Source of the DNA: Flavobacterium laiguense
GTDB taxonomy: Bacteria; Bacteroidota; Bacteroidia; Flavobacteriales; Flavobacteriaceae
Length of the DNA stretch: 64,000 nucleotides
Assembly: GCF_003097655.1 (NCBI RefSeq)
Contig: NZ_QCZH01000005.1
Span: 62,001 to 126,000 of the forward strand
Direction: 5' to 3'
A model generated the notes under the pieces. The model was not told where the DNA came from and did no database searches. It saw only the letters and a list, made by a program, of their open reading frames with translations. A program made the position numbers and the translations under genes. This document shows, in pieces, positions 1 to 10,330 of the stretch (position 1 is the first letter of the stretch; each line of letters opens with the position of its first letter).

Positions 1-400
1 TAACCAAATTCTCTAAATCTTTCCCCTTTATAGAGGTAATAGCTCCAGTAACTTCTTTTCTTTTTTGAACACCGTAACCAACAACGACTACTTCTCCAAG
101 TGCAAATTCTTCACTTGCTAATTTTACATTAACAGATATTGAACTTGCGGATTTTTCTGTAGATTTCATTCCTACAAAGCTAAATACCAATTTAGCAGTT
201 GGGTCTGCTTTAATGGTGTATTTACCATCAAAACCTGATTGAGTTCCATTTTTTGTCCCTTTTACTAACACACTAACACCTGGTAAAGGCATTCCTGCAT
301 TGTCGGTTACAATTCCTGAAACAGATCTCTCTTGCGCAAAAGTAAGTTGCGCCACAAGTACTACTAGGAGTACTAAGAATCCATTGAACTTTAGTTTCAT
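1..400 (-). CDS. SusC-type TonB-dependent receptor, N-terminal part
   Basis: The reading frame opens with ATG at 398-400 and runs off the left edge, so about 133 residues are visible. It starts with a signal peptide (hydrophobic stretch ending in TFAQE, cleavage likely before Gln). A carboxypeptidase-regulatory-like beta domain follows (about residues 26-95, with the typical GVSVLVKG and FDGKYTIKA segments), then the start of the plug domain with the motif EVVVVGYGVQKR. This order is that of SusC/RagA receptors, which import glycans or peptides through the outer membrane with TonB energy. The substrate cannot be told because the barrel lies outside the window. Confidence 0.9.
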   Translation of the reverse strand, partial: MKLKFNGFLVLLVVLVAQLTFAQERSVSGIVTDNAGMPLPGVSVLVKGTKNGTQSGFDGKYTIKADPTAKLVFSFVGMKSTEKSASSISVNVKLASEEFALGEVVVVGYGVQKRKEVTGAITSIKGKDLENLV

Positions 401-484
401 TTTAAATTATTTTGAATTAGTTGGGCAAAAATCATAATAAATTGTTTACTTTCCTAATGTTAAAATCTATTTTTTCTGCTTATG

Positions 485-2191
485 CTAAAATTTAACATTA
501 TAACTAATGCAGGCAAATGTGTTGTAAAATTTCATCTCTTGCTTTGCTGGGTTCCCATTTGTGATGGCTAGTTTTAATATGCCGTTGTTTGTAGCTACGG
601 TTATTCCTAAGCCTATACTGACAAGTTTGTTAGTTTTATTTTTTTCTTCAATCGTCGTTGGGTCTTTGTAGTAACAGTAATCTAGGATTGAATTTAGTTG
701 TAAGTTGGGTGAGATTAAATATCGATATTCTGTAATTACCGAAGTCATAAAATTGGCTTGCAAACTGTTTTCTGAGAATCCTCTAATTGAATTGATACCC
801 CCGAATCGAAATAATTCATTTGTCAAGTAAGTGTTGCTTTTTAAAAAATAATTTTGACTTTTGATGTTTATGCAGTTTTTCTTATCAAAATAAAAATTAT
901 TCATTATGTTAAAATTTGCTAAATATTGTTTTTCGGTTTTTGAAGTGGCGATTTCTGTTGTGGTTCTTTTTCCTGTTCCGAAGTTTAGTGTTATGTAGGA
1001 TTTTATTGGTGCTATTTGATTGGTGTAGTCGCTTTTGGTGAATTCAAAATTTGTAGTTAGAAATGAATTGGTGTAATCGCTCAATTGTGAATTAATTGAG
1101 TTCTGTATGTTGCTGGATTCGGTAGATTGGTATCCAATGTAAAATCGCTTATTAATTGTAATTAAGTAGCCAAGATTAATTTCTGTTTTTGTGTTTTGAT
1201 AAGTGCTGTCTTGTTTGAAAATATTTATAAGTGCTTTGAATCCTATTGGCTTGTTGAATAAATAAGGCAAGTCTATTTTTGCATTGAAAACTTTTTGATC
1301 ATTCCCGTCATTTTTCCAATAAATAGATAGCTGCTCTCCACTTCGTAATGCGTTTTGTAGTGTAATGTCTAAAAAACCATTTAACGTTGTTTTTTTGTTT
1401 TCGGTATTGTTGAAGCCTAAATAGCCATCAAATGTGTTTGTTTTTCTTTTTGCTAAATAGACGTACACTTTTGTAGTGTCTTTTGTGAATAATACCTCTG
1501 GAAATTTTACTTGGTTGACGAAACTGAATTTTTCGAATTCATTGTATATTTCATTTACGGTTTCTTGGTTGAATTTTTTTTTTGCGTATTTTTTGTTGAT
1601 TTGTTTCAGGGCGCCTTTTGGAAAAATATTTTTTTGCTGCTCATTGATGTATTTTAAGACTATTTCATTCAATTGTCTTTTGTTTCCGATTGTAAGTTCT
1701 AAATCGGCATATAGTGTTTGTTTTTTTGTTTGAATATTGATGAGTTTTAGTTTTGCGAAAGCATAGCCATTTTGCTCTAATTTCTGGAGGGTTTGTTTTA
1801 AGAATGGTTCTACTTGTGTGTAGGGAAGAATGAGTGTGTCTTTTTTTTCGTTGAAGAGATTCAATGAATTGATGTTGTTTTTTACACCTATATATATATG
1901 TATGTTTTTTGTCTTGTTTCCGAGAGTGATTTTGGTTAAATAGCTGGAGTCGTTTGTTTTAATGGTCTCTAGAATTTGTTTTTCAATAAAACCATTAGCG
2001 GTTAATTTTTCGGACAGTTGGTTTATTTCTTCAATTATAAATTTTGTATTTTGGTGTTTTGATATATAGTCTATAGAGTCTATTATTTTGGTTTCTGCAG
2101 TAGTGCTTCCGATTATTTTCAAATGAAAATCTTGAGCTCTTGAAGCTAGGCTGAAAAGGAAAATGGCAACAAGCAAAATTTTAGTTTTCAC
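485..2191 (-). CDS. Omp85/BamA-TamA-like outer membrane protein
   Basis: The 568-residue protein has a signal peptide (residues 1-19, ending in SRAQ). A soluble region to about residue 245 looks like POTRA-type repeats, and a C-terminal beta barrel ends in aromatic Phe, as outer membrane proteins do. The FGG...IRGFS motif with Arg470 matches the conserved RGF tip of loop 6 in Omp85 proteins. It is shorter than BamA (about 800 residues), so it is more likely a TamA-like or lineage-specific Omp85 protein than BamA itself. It is transcribed away from the ribosomal block and follows no partner gene. The specific client is unknown. Confidence 0.8.
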   Translation of the reverse strand: MKTKILLVAIFLFSLASRAQDFHLKIIGSTTAETKIIDSIDYISKHQNTKFIIEEINQLSEKLTANGFIEKQILETIKTNDSSYLTKITLGNKTKNIHIYIGVKNNINSLNLFNEKKDTLILPYTQVEPFLKQTLQKLEQNGYAFAKLKLINIQTKKQTLYADLELTIGNKRQLNEIVLKYINEQQKNIFPKGALKQINKKYAKKKFNQETVNEIYNEFEKFSFVNQVKFPEVLFTKDTTKVYVYLAKRKTNTFDGYLGFNNTENKKTTLNGFLDITLQNALRSGEQLSIYWKNDGNDQKVFNAKIDLPYLFNKPIGFKALINIFKQDSTYQNTKTEINLGYLITINKRFYIGYQSTESSNIQNSINSQLSDYTNSFLTTNFEFTKSDYTNQIAPIKSYITLNFGTGKRTTTEIATSKTEKQYLANFNIMNNFYFDKKNCINIKSQNYFLKSNTYLTNELFRFGGINSIRGFSENSLQANFMTSVITEYRYLISPNLQLNSILDYCYYKDPTTIEEKNKTNKLVSIGLGITVATNNGILKLAITNGNPAKQEMKFYNTFACISYNVKF

Positions 2192-2375
2192 GAAATTTTT
2201 ATTTTTAATATATGTGATGCAAATATCAATTGTTTGTGGTAAAAATCATAATATTAGGCGATATTAATGGAGAAGAGTTGTGTGGGACGTTTTTTGATTC
2301 TTAAATTATTAATGTCAATTCTCTATTCAGTTTAAAAACAAATGTTTACTTAATGTAAAAATTAATAGATTATGG

Positions 2376-2406
2376 TTTGTAGAGTAAAAAATAATTTATA
2401 CATTTG
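2376..2406 (+). promoter_or_regulatory. Promoter of the str ribosomal operon
   Basis: A -33 TTTG (2376-2379) and a -7 TACATTTG (2399-2406, consensus TAnnTTTG) are 19 bp apart, which is the Bacteroidota sigma-ABfr layout. The predicted start lies near 2413, about 47 nt before the rpsL ATG. Confidence 0.8.
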
Positions 2407-2459
2407 CAACCCCGTAAAAAGCGGGAATTTAATATAATAAGAAATTTTTAGTATTAATT

Positions 2460-2843
2460 ATGCCAACAATTCAACAATTAGTAAGAACAGGAAGAACTCA
2501 GATAACTAAGAAGAGTAAATCGGTTGCTTTAGATTCTTGTCCTCAAAGAAGAGGGGTTTGTACGCGTGTTTACACTACAACACCAAAAAAACCAAACTCT
2601 GCAATGCGTAAAGTAGCGCGTGTACGTTTGACAAATGGTAATGAAGTGAATGCCTACATCCCTGGAGAAGGACACAATTTACAAGAGCACTCGATAGTAT
2701 TAGTTAGGGGTGGAAGGGTAAAAGATTTGCCAGGAGTAAGATATCACATCGTTCGTGGTGCGCTTGATACGTCAGGAGTAGCAGGAAGAACGCAAAGAAG
2801 ATCTAAATACGGAGCAAAACGCCCAAAAGAAGCAAAAAAGTAA
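2460..2843 (+). CDS. rpsL: Ribosomal protein S12
   Basis: S12 lines the decoding centre of the 30S subunit. The 127 residues contain the conserved TPKKPNSA block (41-48), [11 protein letters not shown] (68-78) and [11 protein letters not shown] (86-96). Lys43 and Lys88, the sites at which streptomycin-resistance changes are known in other bacteria, are both unchanged here. It is the first gene of the block, 73 nt before rpsG. There is no Shine-Dalgarno sequence before the ATG, as usual in this phylum. Confidence 0.98.
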
Positions 2844-2867
2844 TTTAAAACGTTATGCTTGTACAAA

Positions 2868-2881
2868 CACGATTTTTCGTG
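2868..2881 (+). other. Short hairpin in the rpsL-rpsG gap
   Basis: CACGA and TCGTG pair around a TTTT loop within the 73-nt spacer. In E. coli, S7 binds the S12-S7 spacer, so a similar role is possible, but the stem is only 5 bp. Confidence 0.3.
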
Positions 2882-2916
2882 ACGGTATGGGTATGAAATT
2901 TTATTAAAAAAAAGAC

Positions 2917-3393
2917 ATGAGAAAAAGAGCGGCAAAGAAAAGACCACTTTTACCAGATCCAAGATTTAATGATCAACTGGTAACACGTTTTGTGAACAAC
3001 TTAATGTGGGATGGAAAAAAATCGACAGCGTTTAAAGTATTTTATGATGCTATTGACATCATTGAGTCTAAAAAACAAGATGCTGAGAAACCTTCATTAG
3101 AAATTTGGAAGGATGCTTTAACAAACGTTATGCCTCACGTAGAAGTACGTAGTCGTAGAGTAGGTGGAGCTACATTTCAAATTCCAATGCAGATTAGACC
3201 AGACAGAAAAATTTCGATGGCTATGAAATGGTTGATTCTTTATTCAAGAAGAAGAAACGAAAAATCAATGGCTCAAAGATTGGCTTCAGAATGTTTAGCT
3301 GCGGCTAAAGAAGAAGGAGCTGCTGTTAAGAAAAGAATGGATACTCACAAAATGGCAGAAGCTAATAAAGCATTCTCTCACTTTAGATTTTAA
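2917..3393 (+). CDS. rpsG: Ribosomal protein S7
   Basis: S7 nucleates assembly of the 30S head and contacts the E-site tRNA. The protein is 158 residues, the usual length. It has the basic start MRKRAAKKR, the helical central part with VEVRSRRVGGATFQIP (about 77-92) and a C-terminal helix ending AFSHFRF. fusA starts 10 nt downstream, so the two are surely co-transcribed. The gap to rpsL is one of the longer ones in this operon. Confidence 0.98.
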   Translation: MRKRAAKKRPLLPDPRFNDQLVTRFVNNLMWDGKKSTAFKVFYDAIDIIESKKQDAEKPSLEIWKDALTNVMPHVEVRSRRVGGATFQIPMQIRPDRKISMAMKWLILYSRRRNEKSMAQRLASECLAAAKEEGAAVKKRMDTHKMAEANKAFSHFRF

Positions 3394-3403
3394 TTCTTAA
3401 GAA

Positions 3404-5560
3404 ATGGCTAGAGAACTTAAATATACAAGAAATATAGGAATTGCTGCTCACATTGATGCTGGTAAAACAACAACAACAGAGCGTATATTATTCTATACTG
3501 GAAAATCACACAAAATTGGTGAAGTACACGATGGTGCTGCAACAATGGACTGGATGGCACAAGAGCAAGAAAGAGGTATTACAATTACTTCTGCAGCTAC
3601 TACTTGTGAATGGAATTTCCCTACTGAACAAGGTAAAGTTTTACCTGAAACATTGCCTTATCACTTTAATATTATTGATACCCCGGGACACGTTGACTTT
3701 ACAGTTGAAGTAAACCGTTCTTTGCGTGTACTTGATGGTTTGGTTTTCTTATTTAGTGCTGTTGATGGTGTTGAGCCACAATCAGAAACTAACTGGAGAT
3801 TAGCAGATCAGTACAGAGTGCCACGTATTGGTTTCGTTAATAAAATGGACAGACAAGGTTCTAACTTTTTGATGGTATGTCAGCAAGTAAGAGATATGTT
3901 GAAGTCAAATGCAGTTGCAATCACTTTGCCAATTGGTGAAGAAAATGATTTCAGAGGTGTTGTGGATTTAGTGAGAAACCAAGCTATTGTTTGGCATGAA
4001 GAAGGTTTAGGGGCTACTTATGATATTGTGCCTATTCCTGAAGATATGCTAGATGAAGTGAAAGAATACAGGTCGATACTTATTGAAGCAGTAGCTGATT
4101 ATGATGAGACTTTGCTTGAAAAATTCATGGAAGATGAAAGCTCTATCACAGAGGAAGAAATCAACATTGCATTAAGAGCAGCTGTAATGGATATGGCTAT
4201 CATTCCTATGATTGCTGGTTCTTCTTTCAAAAACAAAGGAGTTCAATTCATGTTAGATGCAGTATGTAAATATTTGCCATCTCCAATGGATAAAGAAGGT
4301 ATCGAAGGAATTCACCCTGATGATGCTGAATTATTAGAAGAAGATCAAGTTAAAATATTGCGTAAGCCAGATGTTAAAGAGCCATTCGCTGCTTTAGCTT
4401 TTAAAATTGCTACTGACCCATTCGTAGGTCGTTTAGCTTTCTTCCGTGCTTATTCAGGACGTTTAGATGCAGGTTCTTATGTTTTGAACACTCGTTCAGG
4501 AAACAAAGAAAGAATTTCTCGTATCTACCAAATGCATGCTAACAAGCAAAACCCAATCGATTATATCGAAGCAGGTGATATTGGAGCAGCAGTTGGATTT
4601 AAAGATATTAAAACTGGAGATACTTTGTGTGATGAAAAACACCCAATTATCTTAGAAAGTATGAAATTCCCAGCACCAGTAATTGGTATTGCTATTGAGC
4701 CTAAAACTAAGGCTGACGTAGATAAAATGGGTATGGCTTTGGCTAAATTAGCTGAAGAAGATCCTACGTTTACGGTTAGAACAGATGAGGCTTCGGGTCA
4801 AACTATTATCTCAGGTATGGGTGAGCTTCACTTAGATATCTTAGTTGATAGAATGAGACGTGAATTCAAAGTTGAAGTAAACCAAGGTGAGCCTCAAGTA
4901 GAATACAAAGAAGCGTTTACAAAATCTGCTCAACACAGAGAAACTTACAAAAAACAATCTGGAGGTCGTGGTAAATTCGGTGATATCGTATTTAGACTAG
5001 AGCCTGCTGATGAAGTTGATGGTAAAGCTGCTGTAGGTTTACAGTTTATTAATGCAGTAAAAGGTGGTAACGTTCCTAAAGAATATATTCCATCTGTAGA
5101 AAAAGGTTTCAGAGAAGCTATGAAAACTGGTCCTTTAGCAGGATACCAGGTAGATAGTTTGAAAGTAACTTTATTAGACGGATCTTTCCACCCTGTGGAT
5201 TCTGATGCACTTTCTTTTGAGCTTGCAGCAAGAATGGGGTATAGAGAGGTTGCTAAAGCTGCTGGTGCAGTTATATTAGAGCCAATCATGAAAATGGAAG
5301 TGATTACACCGGAAGAAAACATGGGAGATATCGTAGGTGATATCAACCGTCGTAGAGGTCAGGTGAATGACATGGGTGATAGAGCTGGTGCAAAAACCAT
5401 TAAAGCAGATGTGCCATTATCTGAAATGTTTGGATACGTAACTACGTTAAGAACACTTTCATCTGGTAGAGCAACATCTACAATGGAATTTTCACACTAC
5501 GCAGAAACGCCTTCTAATATTTCAGAAGCAGTTATCAAAAAAGCAAAAGGAAACGCATAA
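3404..5560 (+). CDS. fusA: Translation elongation factor G
   Basis: This GTPase drives tRNA-mRNA translocation. The 718 residues show the G1 loop AHIDAGKT (15-22), the switch segment RGITIT (57-62), G3 DTPGH (92-96) and G4 NKMD (146-149), followed by domains II to V. Length and motifs fit the canonical housekeeping EF-G rather than the EF-G2 or TetM branches, and the location between rpsG and rpsJ supports this. The tuf gene that follows fusA in many proteobacteria is absent here, as is normal in Bacteroidota. Confidence 0.98.
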   Translation: MARELKYTRNIGIAAHIDAGKTTTTERILFYTGKSHKIGEVHDGAATMDWMAQEQERGITITSAATTCEWNFPTEQGKVLPETLPYHFNIIDTPGHVDFTVEVNRSLRVLDGLVFLFSAVDGVEPQSETNWRLADQYRVPRIGFVNKMDRQGSNFLMVCQQVRDMLKSNAVAITLPIGEENDFRGVVDLVRNQAIVWHEEGLGATYDIVPIPEDMLDEVKEYRSILIEAVADYDETLLEKFMEDESSITEEEINIALRAAVMDMAIIPMIAGSSFKNKGVQFMLDAVCKYLPSPMDKEGIEGIHPDDAELLEEDQVKILRKPDVKEPFAALAFKIATDPFVGRLAFFRAYSGRLDAGSYVLNTRSGNKERISRIYQMHANKQNPIDYIEAGDIGAAVGFKDIKTGDTLCDEKHPIILESMKFPAPVIGIAIEPKTKADVDKMGMALAKLAEEDPTFTVRTDEASGQTIISGMGELHLDILVDRMRREFKVEVNQGEPQVEYKEAFTKSAQHRETYKKQSGGRGKFGDIVFRLEPADEVDGKAAVGLQFINAVKGGNVPKEYIPSVEKGFREAMKTGPLAGYQVDSLKVTLLDGSFHPVDSDALSFELAARMGYREVAKAAGAVILEPIMKMEVITPEENMGDIVGDINRRRGQVNDMGDRAGAKTIKADVPLSEMFGYVTTLRTLSSGRATSTMEFSHYAETPSNISEAVIKKAKGNA

Positions 5561-5571
5561 TCTTTAAGAAA

Positions 5572-5877
5572 ATGAGTCAAAAAATCAGAATAAAATTAAA
5601 ATCTTACGATCACATGTTGGTAGACAAGTCTGCTGAGAAGATTGTAAAAACGGTAAAAAGTACCGGTGCAGTTGTTACGGGACCAATTCCATTGCCAACA
5701 CACAAAAAACTTTTTACAGTTCTACGTTCTCCACACGTTAACAAAAAAGCGAGAGAACAATTTGAAGTAATGTCATACAAGAGATTAATTGACATTTATT
5801 CATCTTCATCTAAAACTATTGACGCTTTAATGAAACTTGAATTGCCAAGTGGAGTTGAAGTAGAAATCAAAGTTTAG
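5572..5877 (+). CDS. rpsJ: Ribosomal protein S10
   Basis: S10 is a 30S head protein that also serves as NusE in rRNA antitermination. The 101 residues start [14 protein letters not shown] and include the conserved GPIPLPT loop (about 43-49) and [14 protein letters not shown] (about 57-70). It begins 11 nt after fusA. A 154-nt gap with its own promoter and a long inverted repeat separates it from rplC, so the S10 gene may be transcribed partly apart from the rest of the S10 operon. Confidence 0.98.
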   Translation: MSQKIRIKLKSYDHMLVDKSAEKIVKTVKSTGAVVTGPIPLPTHKKLFTVLRSPHVNKKAREQFEVMSYKRLIDIYSSSSKTIDALMKLELPSGVEVEIKV

Positions 5878-5896
5878 TTACTTTAAGAGTAAAAAG

Positions 5897-5997
5897 GAAC
5901 GCTGTTTTTAGGCAAAAAATATTTTTTTGGTTTGTATGTAAATAAGTTATACATTTGCACCCACTAAAAAAATAGGATTTGCCTAAAAGCTGCGTTC
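5897..5997 (+). repeat. 20-nt inverted repeat framing the rplC promoter
   Basis: The left arm GAACGCTGTTTTTAGGCAAA (5897-5916) and the right arm TTTGCCTAAAAGCTGCGTTC (5978-5997) pair at 19 of 20 positions, counting one T-G wobble, with a single T-T mismatch. The 61-nt loop contains the -33 and -7 boxes of the internal promoter. Read-through RNA from rpsJ can form the stem; RNA started at the internal promoter carries only the right arm. Confidence 0.7.
5926..5957 (+). promoter_or_regulatory. Internal promoter before rplC
   Basis: A -33 TTTG (5926-5929) and a -7 TACATTTG (5950-5957) are separated by 20 bp. The -7 box is identical to the one before rpsL. The predicted start near 5964 gives a leader of about 68 nt. 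Confidence 0.75.
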
Positions 5998-6031
5998 TAT
6001 ATTTATATTTAATAATTAATAATTAATATTT

Positions 6032-6649
6032 ATGTCTGGGTTAATTGGTAGAAAAATCGGCATGACTAGTATTTTCGACGAAAACGGGAAGAATATTCCT
6101 TGTACAGTAATTGAAGCTGGTCCATGCGTTGTTACCCAAGTCAGAACCAAAGGTGTTGACGGGTACGAAGCGTTGCAACTTGGTTTCGATGACAAAAACG
6201 AGAAACATTCCACAAAAGCGGCTTTAGGTCACTTTAAAAAAGCGGGAACTGTAGCTAAGAAAAAAGTCGTTGAATTCCAAGATTTCGCAACTGAACAAAA
6301 ATTAGGAGATCTTATTGATGTTTCTATTTTTGCTGAAGGAGAATTTGTAGATGTACAAGGTGTATCTAAAGGTAAAGGTTTTCAAGGGGTTGTAAAACGT
6401 CACGGTTTTGGTGGTGTTGGTCAAGCAACTCACGGTCAACACAACCGTTTAAGAGCGCCAGGTTCTGTAGGAGCTTCTTCTTATCCATCTAGAGTATTCA
6501 AAGGAATGCGTATGGCTGGGCGTATGGGAGGAGATAATGTAAAAGTTCAAAACCTTAGAGTTTTAAAAGTAGTTGCTGAAAAGAACCTACTTGTTATTAA
6601 AGGATGTGTTCCTGGATGTAACAACTCTTATGTAATCATTCAGAAGTAA
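6032..6649 (+). CDS. rplC: Ribosomal protein L3
   Basis: L3 is an early-assembly 50S protein reaching towards the peptidyl transferase centre. The 205 residues include the start [10 protein letters not shown] and the long basic loop [14 protein letters not shown] followed by [14 protein letters not shown] (about 115-150), which is the hallmark of the family. Its stop codon overlaps the start of rplD by one base (TAATG), implying translational coupling. Confidence 0.98.
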   Translation: MSGLIGRKIGMTSIFDENGKNIPCTVIEAGPCVVTQVRTKGVDGYEALQLGFDDKNEKHSTKAALGHFKKAGTVAKKKVVEFQDFATEQKLGDLIDVSIFAEGEFVDVQGVSKGKGFQGVVKRHGFGGVGQATHGQHNRLRAPGSVGASSYPSRVFKGMRMAGRMGGDNVKVQNLRVLKVVAEKNLLVIKGCVPGCNNSYVIIQK

Positions 6650-7278
6650 TGGAAGTAAAAGTATTAGATTTCAACGGAAAAGATACTGGAAGAAAAGTTC
6701 AACTTTCTGATTCAGTATATGCAATTGAGCCAAACAATCACGCAGTATACCTTGATGTTAAGCAATATCTTGCTAATCAAAGACAAGGAACGCACAAAGC
6801 TAAAGAAAGAGCTGAAGTAGCGGGAAGTACACGTAAGATTAAAAAACAAAAAGGAACAGGTACTGCTCGTGCGGGTAGTGCAAAAAACCCTTTGTTTAAA
6901 GGTGGTGGAACAGTTTTCGGACCAAGACCAAGAAGTTATTCATTCAAATTGAATAAAAGCTTAAAACGTCTTGCTAGAAAATCTGCTTTCTCTATTAAAG
7001 CAAAAGAGTCAAATATAATTGTACTTGAAGACTTTAATTTTGAAACGCCAAACACTAAAAATTTCATTAACGTTTTGAAAGCTTTAGAGTTAGAAAACAA
7101 AAAATCACTGTTCGTGTTGGGTGATACAAATAAAAATGTATATTTGTCCTCACGTAATTTAAAGGCGGCTAATGTCGTAAGTAGCTATGAATTAAGTACT
7201 TACGCTATTTTAAATGCTAATAATTTAGTGCTTTTGGAGAGTTCTTTGGAAGTAATTGAAGAAAATTTAAGTAAATAA
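6649..7278 (+). CDS. rplD: Ribosomal protein L4
   Basis: L4 lines the peptide exit tunnel. In E. coli it also represses its own operon by acting on the leader RNA. The 209 residues contain the tunnel loop KQKGTGTARAGSAKNPLFKGG (about 64-84) and GPRPRSYSFKLNK. Its start codon overlaps the rplC stop by one base. Whether L4 feedback exists here is not shown; the inverted repeat before rplC would be a candidate target. Confidence 0.97.
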   Translation: MEVKVLDFNGKDTGRKVQLSDSVYAIEPNNHAVYLDVKQYLANQRQGTHKAKERAEVAGSTRKIKKQKGTGTARAGSAKNPLFKGGGTVFGPRPRSYSFKLNKSLKRLARKSAFSIKAKESNIIVLEDFNFETPNTKNFINVLKALELENKKSLFVLGDTNKNVYLSSRNLKAANVVSSYELSTYAILNANNLVLLESSLEVIEENLSK

Positions 7279-7284
7279 TAGGAT

Positions 7285-7575
7285 ATGAGCATCATAATTA
7301 AACCTATAGTAACGGAAAAAGTAACCAAAGAAAGTGAAGTTTTAAACCGTTTTGGATTCTACGTTAACAAAAAAGCAAACAAAGTGCAAATTAAGAAAGC
7401 TGTTGAAGCTGCTTATGGAGTAACTATTTTGAGTGTTAACACGATGAATGTAAGACCAGACAGAACTACAAAATACACTAAAAGTGGTTTAATCAGTGGA
7501 AAGACTAATGCTGCTAAAAAAGCATTCGTTCAAGTACAAGAAGGAGAAACAATTGATTTTTACAACAATATCTAA
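7285..7575 (+). CDS. rplW: Ribosomal protein L23
   Basis: L23 sits at the exit of the nascent-chain tunnel and is the docking site for trigger factor and SRP. The 96-residue protein begins MSIIIKPIVTEKVTKESE and has the family core FYVNKKANKVQIKKAVE (about 26-42) and VNTMNVR. It follows rplD by 6 nt and precedes rplB by 6 nt, so it is co-transcribed. Confidence 0.97.
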   Translation: MSIIIKPIVTEKVTKESEVLNRFGFYVNKKANKVQIKKAVEAAYGVTILSVNTMNVRPDRTTKYTKSGLISGKTNAAKKAFVQVQEGETIDFYNNI

Positions 7576-7581
7576 GATAAA

Positions 7582-8406
7582 ATGTCAGTAAGAAAATTAA
7601 AACCTATTACCCCAGGTCAGCGATTTAGAGTTGTGAATGGTTATGACGCCATTACAACTGATAAGCCGGAACGCTCTTTGATAGCGCCGATAAAAAACTC
7701 TGGTGGTAGAAATAGTCAAGGAAAGATGACCATGCGTTATACGGGTGGTGGTCACAAGCAGAGATATCGTATTATTGATTTCAAACGTACAAAAGAAGGA
7801 ATTCCGGCTACAGTGAAATCAATCGAATATGATCCAAATCGTACTGCGTTTATCGCTTTGTTAGCTTATGCTGATGGAGAGAAAACTTATGTTATTGCTC
7901 AAAACGGATTGAAAGTTGGTCAGAAATTAGTTTCTGGTCCAGAATCTCAACCAGAAATTGGAAATACATTACCATTAAGCAGAATTCCTTTAGGAACTGT
8001 TATTTCTTGTATCGAATTGAGACCGGGTCAAGGAGCTGTAATCGCTCGTTCAGCTGGAACATTTGCTCAATTAATGGCAAGAGATGGGAAATATGCAACA
8101 ATTAAAATGCCTTCTGGAGAAACAAGATTGATCTTGTTGACTTGTTCGGCTACAATTGGAGCGGTTTCTAATTCAGACCACCAATTAGTTGTATCAGGAA
8201 AAGCTGGTAGAACAAGATGGTTAGGTAGAAGACCTAGAACAAGACCTGTTGCAATGAACCCTGTCGATCACCCAATGGGTGGTGGTGAAGGACGTTCTTC
8301 TGGTGGACATCCACGTTCAAGAAATGGAATACCAGCTAAAGGTTATAGAACTCGTTCTAAGAAAAACCCGAGTAACAAGTATATCGTAGAACGTAGAAAG
8401 AAATAA
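7582..8406 (+). CDS. rplB: Ribosomal protein L2
   Basis: L2 is a large 23S rRNA-binding protein needed for subunit association and peptidyl transfer. The 274 residues include [19 protein letters not shown] (about 41-59) and the C-terminal block [19 protein letters not shown]. His230 of this block matches the functionally important His229 of E. coli L2. Length and spacing (6 nt on both sides) are standard. Confidence 0.98.
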   Translation: MSVRKLKPITPGQRFRVVNGYDAITTDKPERSLIAPIKNSGGRNSQGKMTMRYTGGGHKQRYRIIDFKRTKEGIPATVKSIEYDPNRTAFIALLAYADGEKTYVIAQNGLKVGQKLVSGPESQPEIGNTLPLSRIPLGTVISCIELRPGQGAVIARSAGTFAQLMARDGKYATIKMPSGETRLILLTCSATIGAVSNSDHQLVVSGKAGRTRWLGRRPRTRPVAMNPVDHPMGGGEGRSSGGHPRSRNGIPAKGYRTRSKKNPSNKYIVERRKK

Positions 8407-8412
8407 TAAGAT

Positions 8413-8691
8413 ATGGCACGTTCATTAAAAAAAGGACCTTTCGTTCATTATAAGTTAGACAAGAAAGTTCAAGAAAACATAGCAGGTGGGAATAAAGGAG
8501 TGGTTAAGACATGGTCTAGAGCTTCTATGATTACTCCAGACTTTGTTGGGCAAACTATCGCAGTTCATAACGGTCGTCAATTTGTACCAGTTTACGTAAC
8601 AGAAAACATGGTAGGTCACAAATTAGGAGAATTTTCACCAACTAGATCTTTTAGAGGTCATGCTGGAGCAAAAAATAAAGGTAAAAAATAA
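8413..8691 (+). CDS. rpsS: Ribosomal protein S19
   Basis: S19 lies in the 30S head and contacts S13 and the A-site finger. The 92 residues begin [18 protein letters not shown] and carry the conserved [16 protein letters not shown] (about 34-49) and [16 protein letters not shown] (about 67-82). It is 6 nt after rplB and 6 nt before rplV, in the normal S10 order. Confidence 0.98.
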   Translation: MARSLKKGPFVHYKLDKKVQENIAGGNKGVVKTWSRASMITPDFVGQTIAVHNGRQFVPVYVTENMVGHKLGEFSPTRSFRGHAGAKNKGKK

Positions 8692-8697
8692 GAAGCA

Positions 8698-9111
8698 ATG
8701 GGAGTTCGTAAAAGAGAAACAGCAGACGCAAGAAAAGAGGCTAACAAGTCTTTGGCCTTCGCAAAGTTAAATAACTGCCCTACTTCACCTAGAAAAATGC
8801 GCTTAGTAGCAGATCTAGTAAGAGGTCAGAAGGTAGAAAGAGCATTAAACATCTTAAGATTTAGTTCTAAAGAAGCTTCAAGAAAATTAGAAAAATTGGT
8901 TTTATCTGTAATTGCCAACTGGCAAGCAAAAAACCCTGAAGCTAATATGGAAGAAGCGGGTTTATTTGTTAAAGAGATCAGAGTAGATGGTGGAATGATG
9001 TTGAAAAGACTTCGTCCAGCTCCACAAGGTCGCGCACACAGAATTAGAAAACGTTCTAACCACGTAACAATCGTGCTTGGAGCTATCAATAACACACAAA
9101 GCAATTCTTAA
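8698..9111 (+). CDS. rplV: Ribosomal protein L22
   Basis: L22 interacts with all domains of 23S rRNA, and its extended hairpin lines the exit tunnel. The 137 residues have the core [20 protein letters not shown] (about 30-49) and the hairpin with [20 protein letters not shown] (about 101-120), the site at which macrolide-resistance changes are known in other species. The N-terminus is somewhat longer than in E. coli (110 residues), as seen in Bacteroidota. Confidence 0.97.
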   Translation: MGVRKRETADARKEANKSLAFAKLNNCPTSPRKMRLVADLVRGQKVERALNILRFSSKEASRKLEKLVLSVIANWQAKNPEANMEEAGLFVKEIRVDGGMMLKRLRPAPQGRAHRIRKRSNHVTIVLGAINNTQSNS

Positions 9112-9116
9112 GCAGC

Positions 9117-9872
9117 ATGGGACAAAAGACAAATCCAATTGGAAATAGACTTGGTATCATCAGAGGATGGGACTCAAACTGGTATGGTGGAAATGATTAC
9201 GGTGATAAACTTGCCGAAGATCACAAAATCAGAAAGTACATCCATGCTCGTTTATCAAAAGCTAGTGTATCGAAAGTAATCATTGAGAGAACTTTGAAAC
9301 TTGTAACCGTTACTATCACTACTGCTAGACCTGGTATCATTATCGGAAAAGGTGGACAAGAGGTAGACAAGTTGAAAGAGGAACTTAAGAAAATTACTGA
9401 CAAAGAGGTTCAAATCAACATCTTTGAAATTAAAAGACCTGAACTTGACGCGTATCTAGTTGCTACAAGCATCTGTCGTCAAATCGAAAGCAGAATTTCT
9501 TACAGACGTGCAATCAAAATGGCTATTGCTGCTTCTATGCGTATGAACGCAGAGGGTATCAAAGTTTTGATTTCTGGTCGTTTGAATGGTGCAGAGATGG
9601 CTCGTTCAGAAGGTTTCAAAGAAGGTAGAATTCCTCTATCAACTTTCAGAGCTGATATTGATTATGCACTTGCAGAAGCTCATACTACTTATGGTAGAAT
9701 GGGAATCAAAGTGTGGATCATGAAAGGTGAAGTTTATGGGAAGAGAGATCTTTCTCCACTTGCAGGAATGGACAAAAAACAACCTGGTGGTGGTAAAGGT
9801 GGAGATTCTCCTAGAGGAGACAGAAAGCCTTTTAATAAAGGTGGTAAACCAGACGCTCGTAAACGAAAGTAA
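9117..9872 (+). CDS. rpsC: Ribosomal protein S3
   Basis: S3 forms part of the mRNA entry tunnel and helicase. The 251 residues contain the N-terminal [13 protein letters not shown], a type II KH domain with GIIIGKGG (73-80), and the C-terminal domain with [12 protein letters not shown] and [19 protein letters not shown] low-complexity Gly/Lys tail (about 218-251) follows, richer in charge than that of E. coli. It lies 5 nt after rplV. Confidence 0.98.
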   Translation: MGQKTNPIGNRLGIIRGWDSNWYGGNDYGDKLAEDHKIRKYIHARLSKASVSKVIIERTLKLVTVTITTARPGIIIGKGGQEVDKLKEELKKITDKEVQINIFEIKRPELDAYLVATSICRQIESRISYRRAIKMAIAASMRMNAEGIKVLISGRLNGAEMARSEGFKEGRIPLSTFRADIDYALAEAHTTYGRMGIKVWIMKGEVYGKRDLSPLAGMDKKQPGGGKGGDSPRGDRKPFNKGGKPDARKRK

Positions 9873-9891
9873 ATTTTTAAACTAAAGAAAA

Positions 9892-10317
9892 ATGTTACAG
9901 CCTAAAAGAACAAAATACCGTAAGGTACAAAAAGGTAAAATGAAAGGAAATTCTCAAAGAGGACATGAACTTTCTAATGGAATGTTTGGTATTAAATCTG
10001 TACATGAAGATGGAATGTTCTTAACCTCTCGTCAAATCGAAGCTGCGCGTATTGCTGCAACTCGTTTTATGAAAAGAGAAGGACAATTATGGATCAAAAT
10101 ATTTCCAGACAAACCTATCACTAAGAAACCTCTTGAGGTACGTATGGGTAAAGGTAAAGGTGCAGTTGAGTATTGGGCTGCCGTTGTTAAACCCGGAAGA
10201 ATTATGTTTGAAGTTGGAGGAGTTCCTTTATCAGTTGCAAAAGAGGCATTACGTCTTGCAGCTCAAAAGCTTCCAGTAAAAACCAAATTCGTAGTTGCTA
10301 GAGATTTCGAAGCATAA
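9892..10317 (+). CDS. rplP: Ribosomal protein L16
   Basis: L16 binds near the A-site of the 50S subunit and positions tRNA. The 141 residues begin [19 protein letters not shown] and include the conserved [11 protein letters not shown] segment (about 102-112). It is followed 13 nt later by the rpmC ATG at 10331. Confidence 0.98.
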   Translation: MLQPKRTKYRKVQKGKMKGNSQRGHELSNGMFGIKSVHEDGMFLTSRQIEAARIAATRFMKREGQLWIKIFPDKPITKKPLEVRMGKGKGAVEYWAAVVKPGRIMFEVGGVPLSVAKEALRLAAQKLPVKTKFVVARDFEA

Positions 10318-10330
10318 TCTATATTATATT

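Noticed and set aside
1476..1733. 85-residue plus-strand frame inside the Omp85 gene
   Set aside because: It is a reverse-strand shadow of a long gene with a clear signal peptide and barrel; its residue composition is not protein-like.
4945..5346. 133-residue minus-strand frame within fusA
   Set aside because: It is opposite to a fully conserved part of EF-G and has no start context.
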